From contig JBGTSJ010000006.1 of NCBI GenBank assembly GCA_041940305.1, positions 186,001-250,000 on the forward strand: a stretch of 64,000 nucleotides of DNA, written 5' to 3'. The notes under the pieces are model-generated. The model saw only the letters and a program-made list of their open reading frames with translations, made no database searches and was not told the origin of the DNA. The translations under genes and the position numbers were made by a program. How positions within the stretch are numbered: position 1 is the stretch's first letter; the number at the start of each line of letters is the position of its first letter. This stretch comes from JBGTSJ01 sp041940305. Its GTDB lineage: Bacteria; Planctomycetota; Planctomycetia; Planctomycetales; Planctomycetaceae. Shown one piece after another: positions 52,515 through 62,900 of the stretch.

Positions 52515-54140
52515 ATGGCACGCCTGTTCGTGCGCAGGGGCTGGCTGCGCCTGCTCGTGCTGTTTGTCTGGTTTTCATCCGCGCCCCTGCTGGGTGCGGA
52601 GTTCACCGCTGCGTCGGTCGAGGAAGCCGTCGCGTCCGGACGACAGATGGAGCAGCAGCGTCACTGGAAGGACGCGATCGACTGGTACGAGGACGCCCTC
52701 GAGCAGTGGCCCGACCACGAACATCTCACCTACGGGCTGCGGCGGGCGAAGTTCCAGTTCAGCATCGAACGCCGCTATGCCGACGACTCGTTCCAGACCG
52801 GCCTGCTCAAGCTGTCCCGAGCCGAGGCGCTGGACGTCTTCGAGCACATCCTTGGCAAGGTGCAGTCGAACTTCGTCGAGCCGATCAGCACGCAATCCAT
52901 CGTCGCCCACGGCACCGAAAGCCTGTGGCTGGCGCTGACGAACGACAAGTTTGTCGAACGCAACCTGTTTGGCGCGGACCCGGCCAGCATCCAGGAAATG
53001 CGGACGGTGCTGCGTCAGCAGTATTGGAACAAGCCGGTTGGACAGCGCGGTCATGCCCGCCAGGTCGTCAGCGAGATCTGCGACCTCGGCCAGCGGCTGC
53101 TCAAGCTCGACGGCAGCGCCGTGGTGCTGGAGTACGTCTTCGGCGCCTGCAACTGCCTGGACGATTACAGCAACGTCCTCACTCCCACGCGCTACGCCGA
53201 CCTGTTCAGCAACATCGACGGCCAGTTCGTCGGAATCGGCATCGTCATGGAAGGCAAGCTCGGCCAGGGAATGGAACTGGTGGACGTGCTCCCCGAAAGC
53301 CCGGCGCTGGAATCCGGCCTCAATGCCGGCGAGTGGATTGTCTCGGTGGACGGCGTCGATTGCCGTTTTCTGAGCACGGAGGAGGCCGCACAGCTGCTGA
53401 CCGGAACCGCCGGCAGCCGTGTGCAGCTCGAAGTCATGGCGCCGGGGCAATCTCGCCGGAAGGTGACCTGCCAGCGGCGCGAAGTGGTCGTGAAAAGCAT
53501 CCCGGTCGCGACGATGCTCGATTCCCAGAACGGCATCGCCTACATCCGCATGACGGCCTTCCAGAAGAACACGACCGACGAACTCGACCAGGCGCTCCGC
53601 GCGCTCCAGCAGCAGGGCATGCGGGCCCTGATCTGGGACCTCCGCGGAAATCCCGGCGGTCTCTTGAAAGAAGCGGTGTCCGTGCTCGACCGGTTCATCG
53701 ACAATGGCGTGCTCGTCTCCACCCGCGGCCGGTCACGCGCCGATGATGAGACGTTCCATGCATTCGGCCCGGGCACCTGGGACGTGCCCCTCGTGCTGCT
53801 CATCGACGGCCATAGCGCCAGCGCCAGCGAGATCGTCGCCGGAGCGATCCACGACCACCACCGCGGCACCATCGTCGGCCGCAAGTCCTACGGCAAATGG
53901 TCCGTGCAGAGCATCTATCCCACGACGAACGGCATGGGGCTGCGGCTCACCACGGCCCGCTTCTACTCGCCCGATGGCAACACCTACAGTAACATCGGCA
54001 TCGAGCCGGATGTCACAGTCGAACTGGACGACAGCGTGCCGCAGCGCCGCTCCTCCGCGTCCCTGGTGGATCCGGCCGGCGATCCGGACCTCCGCGCGGC
54101 CGTCCGCATTCTGACCGAACCCGCCTACACCCAGCGATGA
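52515..54140 (+). CDS. S41-family C-terminal processing protease with PDZ domain
   Basis: A 541-residue exported protease. Signal peptide (LLVLFVWFSSAPLLGA), a tetratricopeptide-like helical part (MEQQRHWKDAIDWYEDALEQ), an N-terminal helical domain, a PDZ domain (about 245-320: FVGIGIVMEGKLGQGMELVD, SPALESGLNAGEWIVSVDG), and the S41 catalytic domain. The catalytic Ser is in DGHSASASEIVAGAIHDHHR and the general-base Lys in GRKSYGKWSVQSIYP, with DLRGNPGGLLKEAVSVLDRF before them. C-terminal processing proteases trim or destroy exported proteins. Its stop overlaps the start of the next gene. Confidence 0.93.
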   Translation: MARLFVRRGWLRLLVLFVWFSSAPLLGAEFTAASVEEAVASGRQMEQQRHWKDAIDWYEDALEQWPDHEHLTYGLRRAKFQFSIERRYADDSFQTGLLKLSRAEALDVFEHILGKVQSNFVEPISTQSIVAHGTESLWLALTNDKFVERNLFGADPASIQEMRTVLRQQYWNKPVGQRGHARQVVSEICDLGQRLLKLDGSAVVLEYVFGACNCLDDYSNVLTPTRYADLFSNIDGQFVGIGIVMEGKLGQGMELVDVLPESPALESGLNAGEWIVSVDGVDCRFLSTEEAAQLLTGTAGSRVQLEVMAPGQSRRKVTCQRREVVVKSIPVATMLDSQNGIAYIRMTAFQKNTTDELDQALRALQQQGMRALIWDLRGNPGGLLKEAVSVLDRFIDNGVLVSTRGRSRADDETFHAFGPGTWDVPLVLLIDGHSASASEIVAGAIHDHHRGTIVGRKSYGKWSVQSIYPTTNGMGLRLTTARFYSPDGNTYSNIGIEPDVTVELDDSVPQRRSSASLVDPAGDPDLRAAVRILTEPAYTQR

Positions 54141-55045
54141 GCGACGACCCGCCCGACTCCGCAGCGGCCAACTGGATGCGGCAGGGGCGCGGCATCGGAC
54201 CACGGGTGAAATGGACCTGCTCCGCCGACGGGCCGCTGACAGCGATGGACCTCGCCGTCGAGACCGGTGAGATCTTCGCGGCGGACGAATCGGGATCGCT
54301 GTTCCGCCTCGACCGCCAGGGGCGCATCACGGCACTGACCCACTTTCGTGACCCTGTCCGCATCCTCGACTGGAGCGATGACGGACGGTTCGGCGTGGCC
54401 GTCATCGGCGAATCGTCGCTGCACCGCCTGGACCGCGACTTTCAGTCCGTCTGGAAACTGGATCTGCCGGAGGTCTGCGTCTCGGCCGCCATCGCGCCCT
54501 ACGGCACCCACATCGCCGCCGGCCTGGCGAACGCGAAGAACTTCATCTGCTCCGAGCACAAGCAGCATGAGGCCGCGTTCGACAGCGTGCGACCGCTGAC
54601 GTATCTGAAGTGGGCCGCTTCGGAACCGGTGCTGCTCGGGGCCGGCCAGCATGATCTCCTCTGCTGCTACACGGTCTCGGGTGAGGTCGTCTGGCAGGAG
54701 AAGCTCTGGTCCAATGTCGGAGACCTCGTCGTCACCGGCGACGCCGATATCGTCTATCTGGCTGCGTACCATCACGGCATGCAGACATTCGACGGCGAGG
54801 GGAACAATATCGGCACCTACGCAGTCGAGGGGACCGTGAGCAAGGTTGGCGCCAGCTTCGAGCCGCATCGCGTCATCGCCGCCACGATGGAACGAACGCT
54901 CTACTGGCTCGATGCCGACGGGCAACTGCTCTGGACCACCACCGCTCCCGAGGAGATCACCTCGCTGATGTGTGATCCTCTGGGCGAGTGGGTTGTCTGC
55001 GGATTCGACTCCGGCCGGCTGATCCGGCTCGACTGGGGCGGATGA
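54137..55045 (+). CDS. Beta-propeller (PQQ/WD-like repeat) protein coupled to the S41 protease
   Basis: A 302-residue protein of about seven repeats with the pattern hydrophobic-strand/turn/hydrophobic-strand plus W/D (IFAADESGSLFRLDRQGRIT, FGVAVIGESSLHRLDRDFQS, YLAAYHHGMQTFDGEGNNIG, IAATMERTLYWLDADGQLLW, VVCGFDSGRLIRLDWGG), as in PQQ- or WD40-type propellers. No signal peptide, so cytoplasmic, although its partner is exported. ATGA overlap with the protease gene means coupled translation. Function unknown; propellers usually bind proteins. Confidence 0.78.
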   Translation: MSDDPPDSAAANWMRQGRGIGPRVKWTCSADGPLTAMDLAVETGEIFAADESGSLFRLDRQGRITALTHFRDPVRILDWSDDGRFGVAVIGESSLHRLDRDFQSVWKLDLPEVCVSAAIAPYGTHIAAGLANAKNFICSEHKQHEAAFDSVRPLTYLKWAASEPVLLGAGQHDLLCCYTVSGEVVWQEKLWSNVGDLVVTGDADIVYLAAYHHGMQTFDGEGNNIGTYAVEGTVSKVGASFEPHRVIAATMERTLYWLDADGQLLWTTTAPEEITSLMCDPLGEWVVCGFDSGRLIRLDWGG

Positions 55046-55132
55046 ATCCGATCGCTGCAGCGGCTTGCAGATCATCATGTCGATCACCCATGTGAATCGC
55101 ACGGTGATGCAATCGATTCGAGCCACCGGCGC

Positions 55133-55300
55133 TTGTATGAGGCCCGAAATTCGTGCCGGGTAATGGCCGCTTCCAACGCTTCTGAGCCCGGTTCGCCGGG
55201 CTTCTCGCCGCCGAGCTGAGCCCGTACAGCGAGCCCCATCGTGACCGAGGTCAGGCAGAGCACTCCCAGTCACCCGGCACGAATGTCGGGCCGAATACAA
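55133..55300. repeat. Full copy of the ~170-bp palindromic repeat (copy 4)
   Basis: Left end TTGTATGAGGCCCGAAATTC then GTGCCGGGT (55133-55161) and right end ACCCGGCACGAATGTCGGGC then CGAATACAA (55272-55300) are inverted copies with 26 of 29 bases matching. Inside are AGCCCGGTTCGCCGGGCT and TCTCGCCG. This copy has the best-preserved ends. Confidence 0.82.
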
Positions 55301-55558
55301 TCCTCACTGAAACACGGCCTGCAAGCCGCGCTGCAGCTCCCGTCAACAGGCAGCCCGCCAGACATCTCGTCTGATCCATCCAGCGATTCCGGCCGAAGCG
55401 TTCGGTTCACGGCGATTCCAGCTACAGCATTTCTCGCCGCGGGCTATACTGGCAGGGAATAATCGGCCGATGGATTGGTTTCCTCCCGCCGGTCCGCTCT
55501 TCCGGCACGATCGAGCAGACCCGGCGGCGCTGCTCCGCACGCCCCTTGGTTGGAGCCT

Positions 55559-57286
55559 GTGCGCTTGGCTGCTCTGACGTCCCCATTTCTTGAGACTCTC
55601 GAACGCAGCGGGGTCATTCCACCCTCGCGTCTGCACGAGTTGCACGATGCCGTCAAGCGCGTCGATCACCACGACGACGTCGCACTCGCCGACGCGCTGG
55701 CCCGGGCCGGATTGCTCACACCCTTCCAGGCACAAGAGCTGCTGCATGGTCGGCACCGCAATCTGCGCATCGATCAGTATGTGCTGACCGGCATTCTCGG
55801 CGTCGGCGGAATGGGGAACGTCTATCGGGCGCGCAATGTGGAGACCGGTCAGGAGGTGGCCGTCAAGGTCCTCGCCGAATGCTTCAAGCACGACGCCGGA
55901 ATGCGGGCCCGGTTCCGCCTGGAAGCGCGGCTCGGCATGCAGGTCGAGCACGAGAACCTCGTCCGCACGCTCGGCCTCGGAGTCACCGACGACGTGTTCG
56001 GCGAAGTCGACTACATGGTCATGGAGCTGTTCGAGGGCATCGCGCTCCACGAACTTGTCGGACTGCAGGGACCGCTCGACTGGCCGACCGCCTGCGACGT
56101 CATCAGCCAGGCCGCCGCCGCACTTAGCGCAATGCACAAACAGGGCTTCGTCCATCGCGACGTCAAGCCCGACAACATCCTCCTGGACGCCGCCGGTCGC
56201 GTAAAGATCGTGGACTTCGGCCTCGCCTTCCTCGGCACGAAGCTCTGCGAAGAGGAATTCTCGCTGGCGATGATCTTCGGCCACGACTGCCTCGGCACGG
56301 CCGACTACATGCCTCCCGAACAGGCCGACGACAGCATGCGGGCCGACCAGCGGTCCGACGTGTACGCCCTCGGAGCCACCCTCTACACCGCCCTCACCGG
56401 CACCCGCCCCTACAAGGGAAAAACTCGCTCCGCCGTAATTGACGCGCACCGCCACCAGCCGTCGCCGGTCCCCACTCGCACCGTTCCGTCTCTGCCGCCG
56501 GTCGCGGACGAAGTCGTCGGCCGGATGATGTCCAAATCGCCCGACGAGCGATTCCCGTCAATGGAGGCCGCCGCCGCCGCTCTGCGGCCGCACGCGCAGC
56601 GCCGCCCAATCCCCTTCGATTTCACCAAACTCCTCCGCGTTCGTGCCAAGCTCGCCGAACGCAAGCGCCGCGGCGTGCGCAACACCGCCAGCAACATCCG
56701 CTCCAGCAGCGCCGGCCGCATCAGTTCATCGCTCGTCACGCCCACGCAGACGATCGCCCGGGCCGAGACCGACCTCAAGCGCGGCAAGTCCGTCAACGTC
56801 CGCTCGGCCGCCGGACTGGCGCCGGGCGTGCAGACGGACGTCAACACCGCCAACGCCGCCGAACAGTTGTTGCTCGGTATGGCCCCGGTCGAATCCGCCG
56901 TGCCGCATCCGGCTCAACTCACCTTCGACGACGGCGGCGTGACCTGGCTGACCCGCTCCGGCTACTCCGTCGGCCGCGGCCCCGAGAACGACCTGCGTTT
57001 CGATTTCGGCGACCTCTCGGGACGCCACTGCCAGCTCTCCTTTGACGGTGCGAACTGGTGGATCCTCGATCTCAACAGCAAGAACGGCGTCCGCGTCAAC
57101 GGCCGTCCCGCCAAAGAGCAGATCCTCCGCCCCGGCGACCGCGTCAAGCTCGCCCAGAGCGTCTCCTTCCGCGTGAAGTACGACAGCCCCTGGAGCCGGC
57201 GGCGACGAAAGAAGCGGCTGGCGCTCGCCGTTGCCATTGCGATCGGGATCGCCGCAATCACCTGGATCGCGTTCGCAATCATGTAG
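55559..57286 (+). CDS. Serine/threonine protein kinase with FHA domain and C-terminal membrane anchor
   Basis: A 575-residue protein. After an N-terminal helical segment (LTSPFLETLERSGVIPP, LTPFQAQELLHGRHR) comes a full kinase domain: GVGGMGNVYRARN (Gly loop), EVAVKVL (ATP-binding Lys), HRDVKPDNILLDAAGRVKIV (catalytic loop) and DFGLAF, with PPEQADD and RADQRSDVYALG. A basic, Ser-rich linker leads to an FHA domain (about 450-540, GYSVGRGPENDLRFDFGD, LSGRHCQLS, NSKNGVRVNG), which binds phosphothreonine, and the last 22 residues are one hydrophobic segment, a tail anchor. The start is GTG 55559 (GGAG three bases upstream); the TTG at 55475 would add an Arg-rich stretch. Confidence 0.9.
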   Translation: MRLAALTSPFLETLERSGVIPPSRLHELHDAVKRVDHHDDVALADALARAGLLTPFQAQELLHGRHRNLRIDQYVLTGILGVGGMGNVYRARNVETGQEVAVKVLAECFKHDAGMRARFRLEARLGMQVEHENLVRTLGLGVTDDVFGEVDYMVMELFEGIALHELVGLQGPLDWPTACDVISQAAAALSAMHKQGFVHRDVKPDNILLDAAGRVKIVDFGLAFLGTKLCEEEFSLAMIFGHDCLGTADYMPPEQADDSMRADQRSDVYALGATLYTALTGTRPYKGKTRSAVIDAHRHQPSPVPTRTVPSLPPVADEVVGRMMSKSPDERFPSMEAAAAALRPHAQRRPIPFDFTKLLRVRAKLAERKRRGVRNTASNIRSSSAGRISSSLVTPTQTIARAETDLKRGKSVNVRSAAGLAPGVQTDVNTANAAEQLLLGMAPVESAVPHPAQLTFDDGGVTWLTRSGYSVGRGPENDLRFDFGDLSGRHCQLSFDGANWWILDLNSKNGVRVNGRPAKEQILRPGDRVKLAQSVSFRVKYDSPWSRRRRKKRLALAVAIAIGIAAITWIAFAIM

Positions 57287-57294
57287 CGGCGACA

Positions 57295-57329
57295 AGAACC
57301 CCGGCTTCTCCAGGAGAAACCGGGGTTCT
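57295..57329. terminator. Hairpin of the AGAAACCCGG repeat family between convergent genes
   Basis: AGAACCCCGGCTTCT at 57295-57309 and AGAAACCGGGGTTCT at 57315-57329 pair at 14 of 15 positions. It lies between the kinase stop (57286) and the peptidase stop (57354). Confidence 0.75.
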
Positions 57330-57353
57330 GAGACCGCTCACGCCGCAAGGCTC

Positions 57354-58532
57354 TCACGTCAGCGAAATCAGGTGATTCGTCAGCCGCTCGGACCCGTCGT
57401 CGGTGATCAGGTAATTGTGCTCGATCCGCATCCCGCCGATCCCTTCAATGTAGATCCCCGGCTCCAGCGTCAATACGTCGCCTGAGACCAGCACATCGTC
57501 GCTCTGCGGCACCAGGATCGGCGGCTCCGGATGCGCCAAACCAATGCCGTGACCCGCATGATGCGGCAGCGGCGGATACCCCGCGTCCTCGAACGCCCTG
57601 GAGGCGGCCGCATACACCTCGCTCGCCTTTGCTCCGGCCCGCAGCGCCCCCTCGCCCCCGCGCATCGCCGCCAAGCACAGGTCGAACAGCATCTGCTGCT
57701 GGTCATTCGGAGGCCCGACCGCCATCGCGTTCGTGAAGTCCGCGCGATACCCGTCGATCACGACCGAGTAATCCAGCGTGAAGATCTCCCCCTCCTGCAG
57801 GTCATGCCCGCTCGGCAGCCCCCCCACCTTCGGCGCCTTCGCCGAGGCCGCGCGGAAGTCCCCATACACGAGCACCGGCCGTCCCGCCGCCGCGACCGCC
57901 GCACGCTGCACTTCCGTGTAGATCTCCAGTTCGCTGATCCCCGGCTTGATGATCTCCCGCAGCCGCGCATGTCCCGCCTCACCCGCCCGCACGCTCAGCC
58001 GCAGCAGCTCCAGCTCATCCGCCTCCTTCTGCCGCCGCAGCGTCCGCAGCACGCTCCCCAGATCCACCGCGCCGGACCCGTTCGTCTTCGCATGCGCCGC
58101 CTCGCTCAACGAGAACGACTCGGCTGCGACCCCCAGCAGCGACGCGGCCGCCGTCGGCAGCCACTCAGCTTCAATCAGTCCCGGCCGCCCGCTCAGCTCA
58201 TCCTTTAACTGCTCGACAGCCCGCAGCAGCGCATGATCCCGGTTGACGACCGAATACTGATGGTCATACCACGGCTGCACGACTTCCCGGTCGATATACG
58301 GTTCGTTCGCCGCCGACCGGATCGCAAAATTGTCGGCGCACAGCGAAGCCCGCCCACCCCGCTCCAGCAGCAGGACGCCCCGCTCCCCCCCGGAAAAACT
58401 GAGTGGCTGCACCCAGAAGTTCGCCAGGTACTGCACATGCCGCGGATCGGCCACGAGCACCCACTCCACGCTCTCCGGCAGCGCCTCCCACAACCGCCTC
58501 CGTCGCGACAGACAGCCATCTTTCGTGAGCAT
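57354..58532 (-). CDS. Xaa-Pro dipeptidase/aminopeptidase (M24 metallopeptidase)
   Basis: A 392-residue M24-family peptidase, typically removing or splitting residues before proline. The pita-bread-fold metal ligands are visible: Asp in FTLDYSVVIDGYRADFTNAM (two), His in PHHAGHGIGLAHPEPP, Glu in TLEPGIYIEGIGGMRIEHNY (two). The N-terminal creatinase-like domain is present (VEWVLVADPRHVQYLANFWV). Start ATG 58532; the longer frame adds a non-protein-like piece. Convergent with the kinase gene. Confidence 0.93.
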   Translation of the reverse strand: MLTKDGCLSRRRRLWEALPESVEWVLVADPRHVQYLANFWVQPLSFSGGERGVLLLERGGRASLCADNFAIRSAANEPYIDREVVQPWYDHQYSVVNRDHALLRAVEQLKDELSGRPGLIEAEWLPTAAASLLGVAAESFSLSEAAHAKTNGSGAVDLGSVLRTLRRQKEADELELLRLSVRAGEAGHARLREIIKPGISELEIYTEVQRAAVAAAGRPVLVYGDFRAASAKAPKVGGLPSGHDLQEGEIFTLDYSVVIDGYRADFTNAMAVGPPNDQQQMLFDLCLAAMRGGEGALRAGAKASEVYAAASRAFEDAGYPPLPHHAGHGIGLAHPEPPILVPQSDDVLVSGDVLTLEPGIYIEGIGGMRIEHNYLITDDGSERLTNHLISLT

Positions 58533-58690
58533 TTGAGCCGATTCCGCTGTACCTCGGAGACTGGTTAAACCGCAGCGATCATAGTGGTCATCATCGGCGC
58601 TGCAACACTGGAGGTCGCCATCGCACCTCGCGAGAATTACCATTCGCTGGCGCGAACGTCATCACCCGTCACTTCAACGAGGACTGTTCG

Positions 58691-59221
58691 ATGCGCATGC
58701 GCATCGTTCGTAAGCGGGGTGTCACCTGGGTGGGGATGGTTCCCGCGCAGGGCAGATTCTCCTGGCGATCGAATCTCGCACTCCGCCTCAAGCTCATTGC
58801 ATCGTGGATCGGAGAAGCAGCGGTTCTCTGGTACCTGATAACATCCGACATCCTCCTGGCGCAGATCGCCTCCGTGCTGGTCATCGCGTTCCGCCACTTC
58901 GTTCCTCCGTATTTGCCTCCCGTGCAGTCGCGAGTGAGGCGTGGACTGAAAGCAATTGTCGTCCCACTGGCTTTGGGTGCGCTCTCCTTGATCATCGGGG
59001 TTCCGGTCCCGCTGGCCGCGATCGTGTTGTCGGCTGTCACGCTTCTATCCGTCGTCGCCATCGCCGGTTTGATGTACCTGGATGCTCTCCGATTCTTCGA
59101 TCCAGTGACCTACATTCGCCTTGAAGGCGATTCCGCTGAGTTCATGAACCGGATCACCGACGAGGGGCAGGGGCGTGCCGCCCCACCTGCCGATGGGCGC
59201 ACGGTAGGTCAGTTGCAGTGA
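58691..59221 (+). CDS. Small membrane protein of unknown function
   Basis: A 176-residue protein with a basic N terminus (MRMRIVRKRGVTWVGMVPAQ) and three to four hydrophobic segments (WIGEAAVLWYLITSDILLAQ, IVVPLALGALSLIIGVPVPL, AAIVLSAVTLLSVVAIAGLM). Unknown family. Divergent from the M24 peptidase gene, 158 bases away. Confidence 0.65.
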   Translation: MRMRIVRKRGVTWVGMVPAQGRFSWRSNLALRLKLIASWIGEAAVLWYLITSDILLAQIASVLVIAFRHFVPPYLPPVQSRVRRGLKAIVVPLALGALSLIIGVPVPLAAIVLSAVTLLSVVAIAGLMYLDALRFFDPVTYIRLEGDSAEFMNRITDEGQGRAAPPADGRTVGQLQ

Positions 59222-59347
59222 TGAGACCGGCCGAAGCCTCCCGTACCAGGTCCCGGTGCGGCATGTCTGCACCGAGTCCGATGGATTGGTGGTAGCTGGT
59301 CCGACGTTGCATGCCACATGTTCGGATCGCCCAAACGCCGCTCCGCC

Positions 59348-59713
59348 CTATGGTTCAGGGTCCGCTGTCGGAGCGTCGCCGGACGGTGCCGGGAGAGCCG
59401 GTTCCGCTGCTGCACCCGACCTTCGCCGTTCCTCCGCCAGCTGGGCCTCCAACTCTGCAATCCGGTCCCGGGCGGCGTCCAGTTCGCTGCGCAGCGTCGC
59501 CTCAATCTCACGCTGTTCTTCCAGGTCCTTCCGCACGTCCTCCAGCGCGTCGTCCACGTCCGATAGCGAGCTTTCCGCGGCAGACACGCGCTCCTCCGCT
59601 TCCCGGCGGGCCTCCTCCGCTTTCCCCAGCGCTGTCTGAGCGCCGTCATCGCTGCATCCTGCCGCCAATGCCGAACCGAGGAGCAGCGTACCGAGCAGTC
59701 GAGTCGTCACCAT
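59348..59713 (-). CDS. Coiled-coil lipoprotein
   Basis: A 121-residue protein with a lipobox (LLGSALAAGC, lipidated at Cys20) and a long heptad-repeat helix (EEARREAEERVSAAESSLSD, VRKDLEEQREIEATLRSELD, RDRIAELEAQLAEERRR), then a Pro/Ala/Asp-rich end. Envelope-anchored coiled-coil proteins act as spacers or scaffolds. No family name recognised. Confidence 0.8.
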   Translation of the reverse strand: MVTTRLLGTLLLGSALAAGCSDDGAQTALGKAEEARREAEERVSAAESSLSDVDDALEDVRKDLEEQREIEATLRSELDAARDRIAELEAQLAEERRRSGAAAEPALPAPSGDAPTADPEP

Positions 59714-59981
59714 GATGTCTCTCCCGATGAATGATCAAGGTCACTGTAGAACGCATCGGCGACGCGCCAACCCGTCGTCCCTGGTTCGGGAACCTCGATT
59801 CTCGAACTCACACTGATGCGGAGCGGTTGGTGGAATAGGCGGATCTCCTATTGGAGGCCGCTTCCTCGCCGGGATCGCGACATCCGAGAACGTGTACAAG
59901 CACTGGCGCAGTACTTATCCTGAAGCCCGCGCCACAGCGCGCCACCTCCTCTGAGCCTCCCCAATTCTGAGCAGTCGCATC

Positions 59982-62900
59982 ATGCCCATTCTGCGCACTC
60001 TCGCCCTCACGTTGCTGGCAGTCTCAGAACCGGCGTTCGCCGCCGATGACGCGCAGCTCTCATTGCTCTTCCTCGGCGACAACGGCCACCATCGCCCGGC
60101 AGACCGCGCCGCGCAACTGATCCCCGCGCTCGCCCAGCGCGGCATCGACGTCCGCTACACCGACGATGTCAACGTCCTCGCCGCCGACACCCTCGCTCAG
60201 TTCGACGGCCTCATCATCTACGCCAACATCGAATCCATCACGACCGAGCAGGAACAGGCCCTCCTCGACTACGTCGCCGACGGCCACGGCTTCATCCCCC
60301 TGCATTGCGCCTCCTACTGCTTCCTCAACTCGCCCAAGTACATCGAACTGGTCGGGGCTCAGTTCCAGCGTCACGGTGGGCAGGTCTTTCGTACAGCGAT
60401 CGCCGAGCCCCAGCATCCCCTCATGCTGGGCTTCGGAGGCTTCGCCAGTTGGGATGAAACCTACATCCATCGACTGCACAACGAAGAAGGTCGCACCGTC
60501 CTGGAGTACCGCGAAGAGGGAGAGCAGGCCGAGGGAAAACAACGCGAGCCGTGGACCTGGGTCCGCACGCACGGCAAAGGGCGCGTCTTCTACACCGCAT
60601 GGGGCCACGATGAGCGCACATTCGGACATCCCGGCTTTCAGAACCTCGTCGAGCGCGGCATCCGCTGGGCCTGCGGCGACGATCCCTCGGTCGTGCCCGC
60701 ATACCGCGAACGCTCGCCCTTCGTCCCGCCGCAGATGACCGAACTCCCCACGGACGTCGCGCCGTTCGAGTACATCGACGTCGGCAACAAGATCCCCGTC
60801 TACACCGCCGGCGAGAAGTGGGGCACGCAGGAGGCCAACCGCAGCGACATGCAGCTGCCGCTGCCGCCGGAGGAATCGGTCAAACACTTCGTCGTGCCGG
60901 AAGGCTTCGAATTGCACGTATACGCGTCCGATCCCGAACTCGGCGGCAAGCCCGTCGCCATGGCATGGGACGAACGCGGCAGGCTGTGGGTCTGCGAAAC
61001 GTACGACTACCCCAACGAACTGCAGCCCCCGGGCCAGGGACGCGACCGCATCCGCATCTGTGACGACACCGACGGCGACGGACGAGCGGACAAGTTCACC
61101 GTCTTCGCTGAGCAGCTCAGCATCCCCACGTCGATCGCCTTCGCCTACGGCGGTGCGATCGTGCAGGACGCGACCCGCACGCTCTACCTCAAGGACACCG
61201 ACGGCGACGACGTCGCCGACGTCCGCGAAACGCTGATCACCGGCTGGACGCTCGGCGACACGCACGGCGGCGTCAGCAACTTCCAGTACGGCCTCGACAA
61301 CTGGATCTACGGCATGCAGGGCTACAACGACTCGCAGCCCGTCATCAACGGCGAGCGGCAGCAGCGCTTCCGCCAGGGATTCTTCCGGTTCCGTCTCGAT
61401 CCGCCCGCGGATGAGTCATCCGCCCCGCGCGTCGCCGAGATCGAGTTCCTTCGCTCGACCGACAACAACACCTGGGGCATCGGCTTCAGCGAGGAAGGCA
61501 TCCTGTTCGGCTCCACCGCTAATCACAACCCGAGCGTCTACATGCCCATCCCCAACCGCTACTACGAGCGCGTCCGCGGCTGGGCCCCCGAACAACTCGG
61601 CACGATCGCCGATTCGCACCTCTTCCGCCCCATCACCGAAAAGGTCCGCCAGATGGACCACCACGGCGGCTACACCGCCGGAGCCGGCCACGCCCTCTAC
61701 ACGGCCCGTGCCTACCCCGAGCAATGGTGGAACCGCACCGCTTTCGTGTGCGGACCCACCGGCCATCTCGTCGGCACGTTCGTCCTCACCCCCGACGGCA
61801 GCGACTTCCACTCCACCAGCCCCTGCAACCTGGTTGCCAGCGACGACGAGTGGAGCGCGCCCATCATGGCCGAAGTCGGCCCCGACGGAAACGTCTGGAT
61901 CCTCGACTGGTACAACTACATCGTCCAGCACAACCCCACCCCTCAGGGCTTCGAAACCGGCCGCGGAAACGCCTACGAAACCGACCTCCGCGACAAAAAA
62001 CACGGCCGCATCTATCGGCTGGTGTTTGCTGGAGATCGCAACCGCTCCGATTTGATCGAATCCGCTGAGTTGCCGAATCGACTGAAATTCGATCCATCGG
62101 CACGACATGGCGGACTGCATGGTCTTGCTCTCGGACAAGTCGTCGACTCGCTGCGTCATCCCACAATGCTGTGGCGGAAGCAGGCACAACGAGTGCTCAT
62201 CGAGCAAAGCAGCAGCGCAGATCTTCCAGTGCTCACTGCGGCTCTGATCGATCTCATCGAAGACGAATCCGTCGACGCCATCGGCCTCAACGTCGGCGCC
62301 ATCCACGCCCTCTGGACACTCCACGGCCTCAACATCATCAACGAAGAGCATCCGGAAGTCATCGCAGCCGTCCACGATGCCCTCTCGCATCCCTCGGCCG
62401 GCGTCCGCCGCAACGCCGTCCAGGTGCTGCCCGGATCCGCCGCTTCACTGGAGGCCATCACGGCCGCCGGTCTCGCCCACGACGCCGACCCCCAGGTCCG
62501 GCTCGCCTGGCTGCTCGCCCTCTCGGACCTCCCCGACGTCGACGGCATCGGCGTGAGCGTCACCGAGCCCGCGCTGGATCCGGCATTGCTTCGCGACCGC
62601 TGGCTGCGCGACGCCGCCACCAGTGCGGCGAGCGTCCATGCTCTCCCCTTCTTTGAACAGCTGGCCGAGGCGGACCAACTCCCCGCCGCCGACTCGCTCA
62701 CGTGGCCCATCGTCCGCCGCGCCGCCGAGCACGTCGCCCGCAGCCGGCCCGAGAGTGAAGACATCGACCGCATCGTCCCCCTCCTCGCCGCAGCTGACCC
62801 GCTCGTCGTCGAGAACATCCTCGCCGGACTCGCCTCCGGCTGGCCCCGAAACTACGAAATCGAACTGTCGGAAGCCGCCGATCAGGGACTGCTGAACCTG

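Noticed and set aside
60060..61265. 401-codon minus-strand frame
   Set aside because: Same situation: antisense shadow of the cytochrome/ThuA gene.
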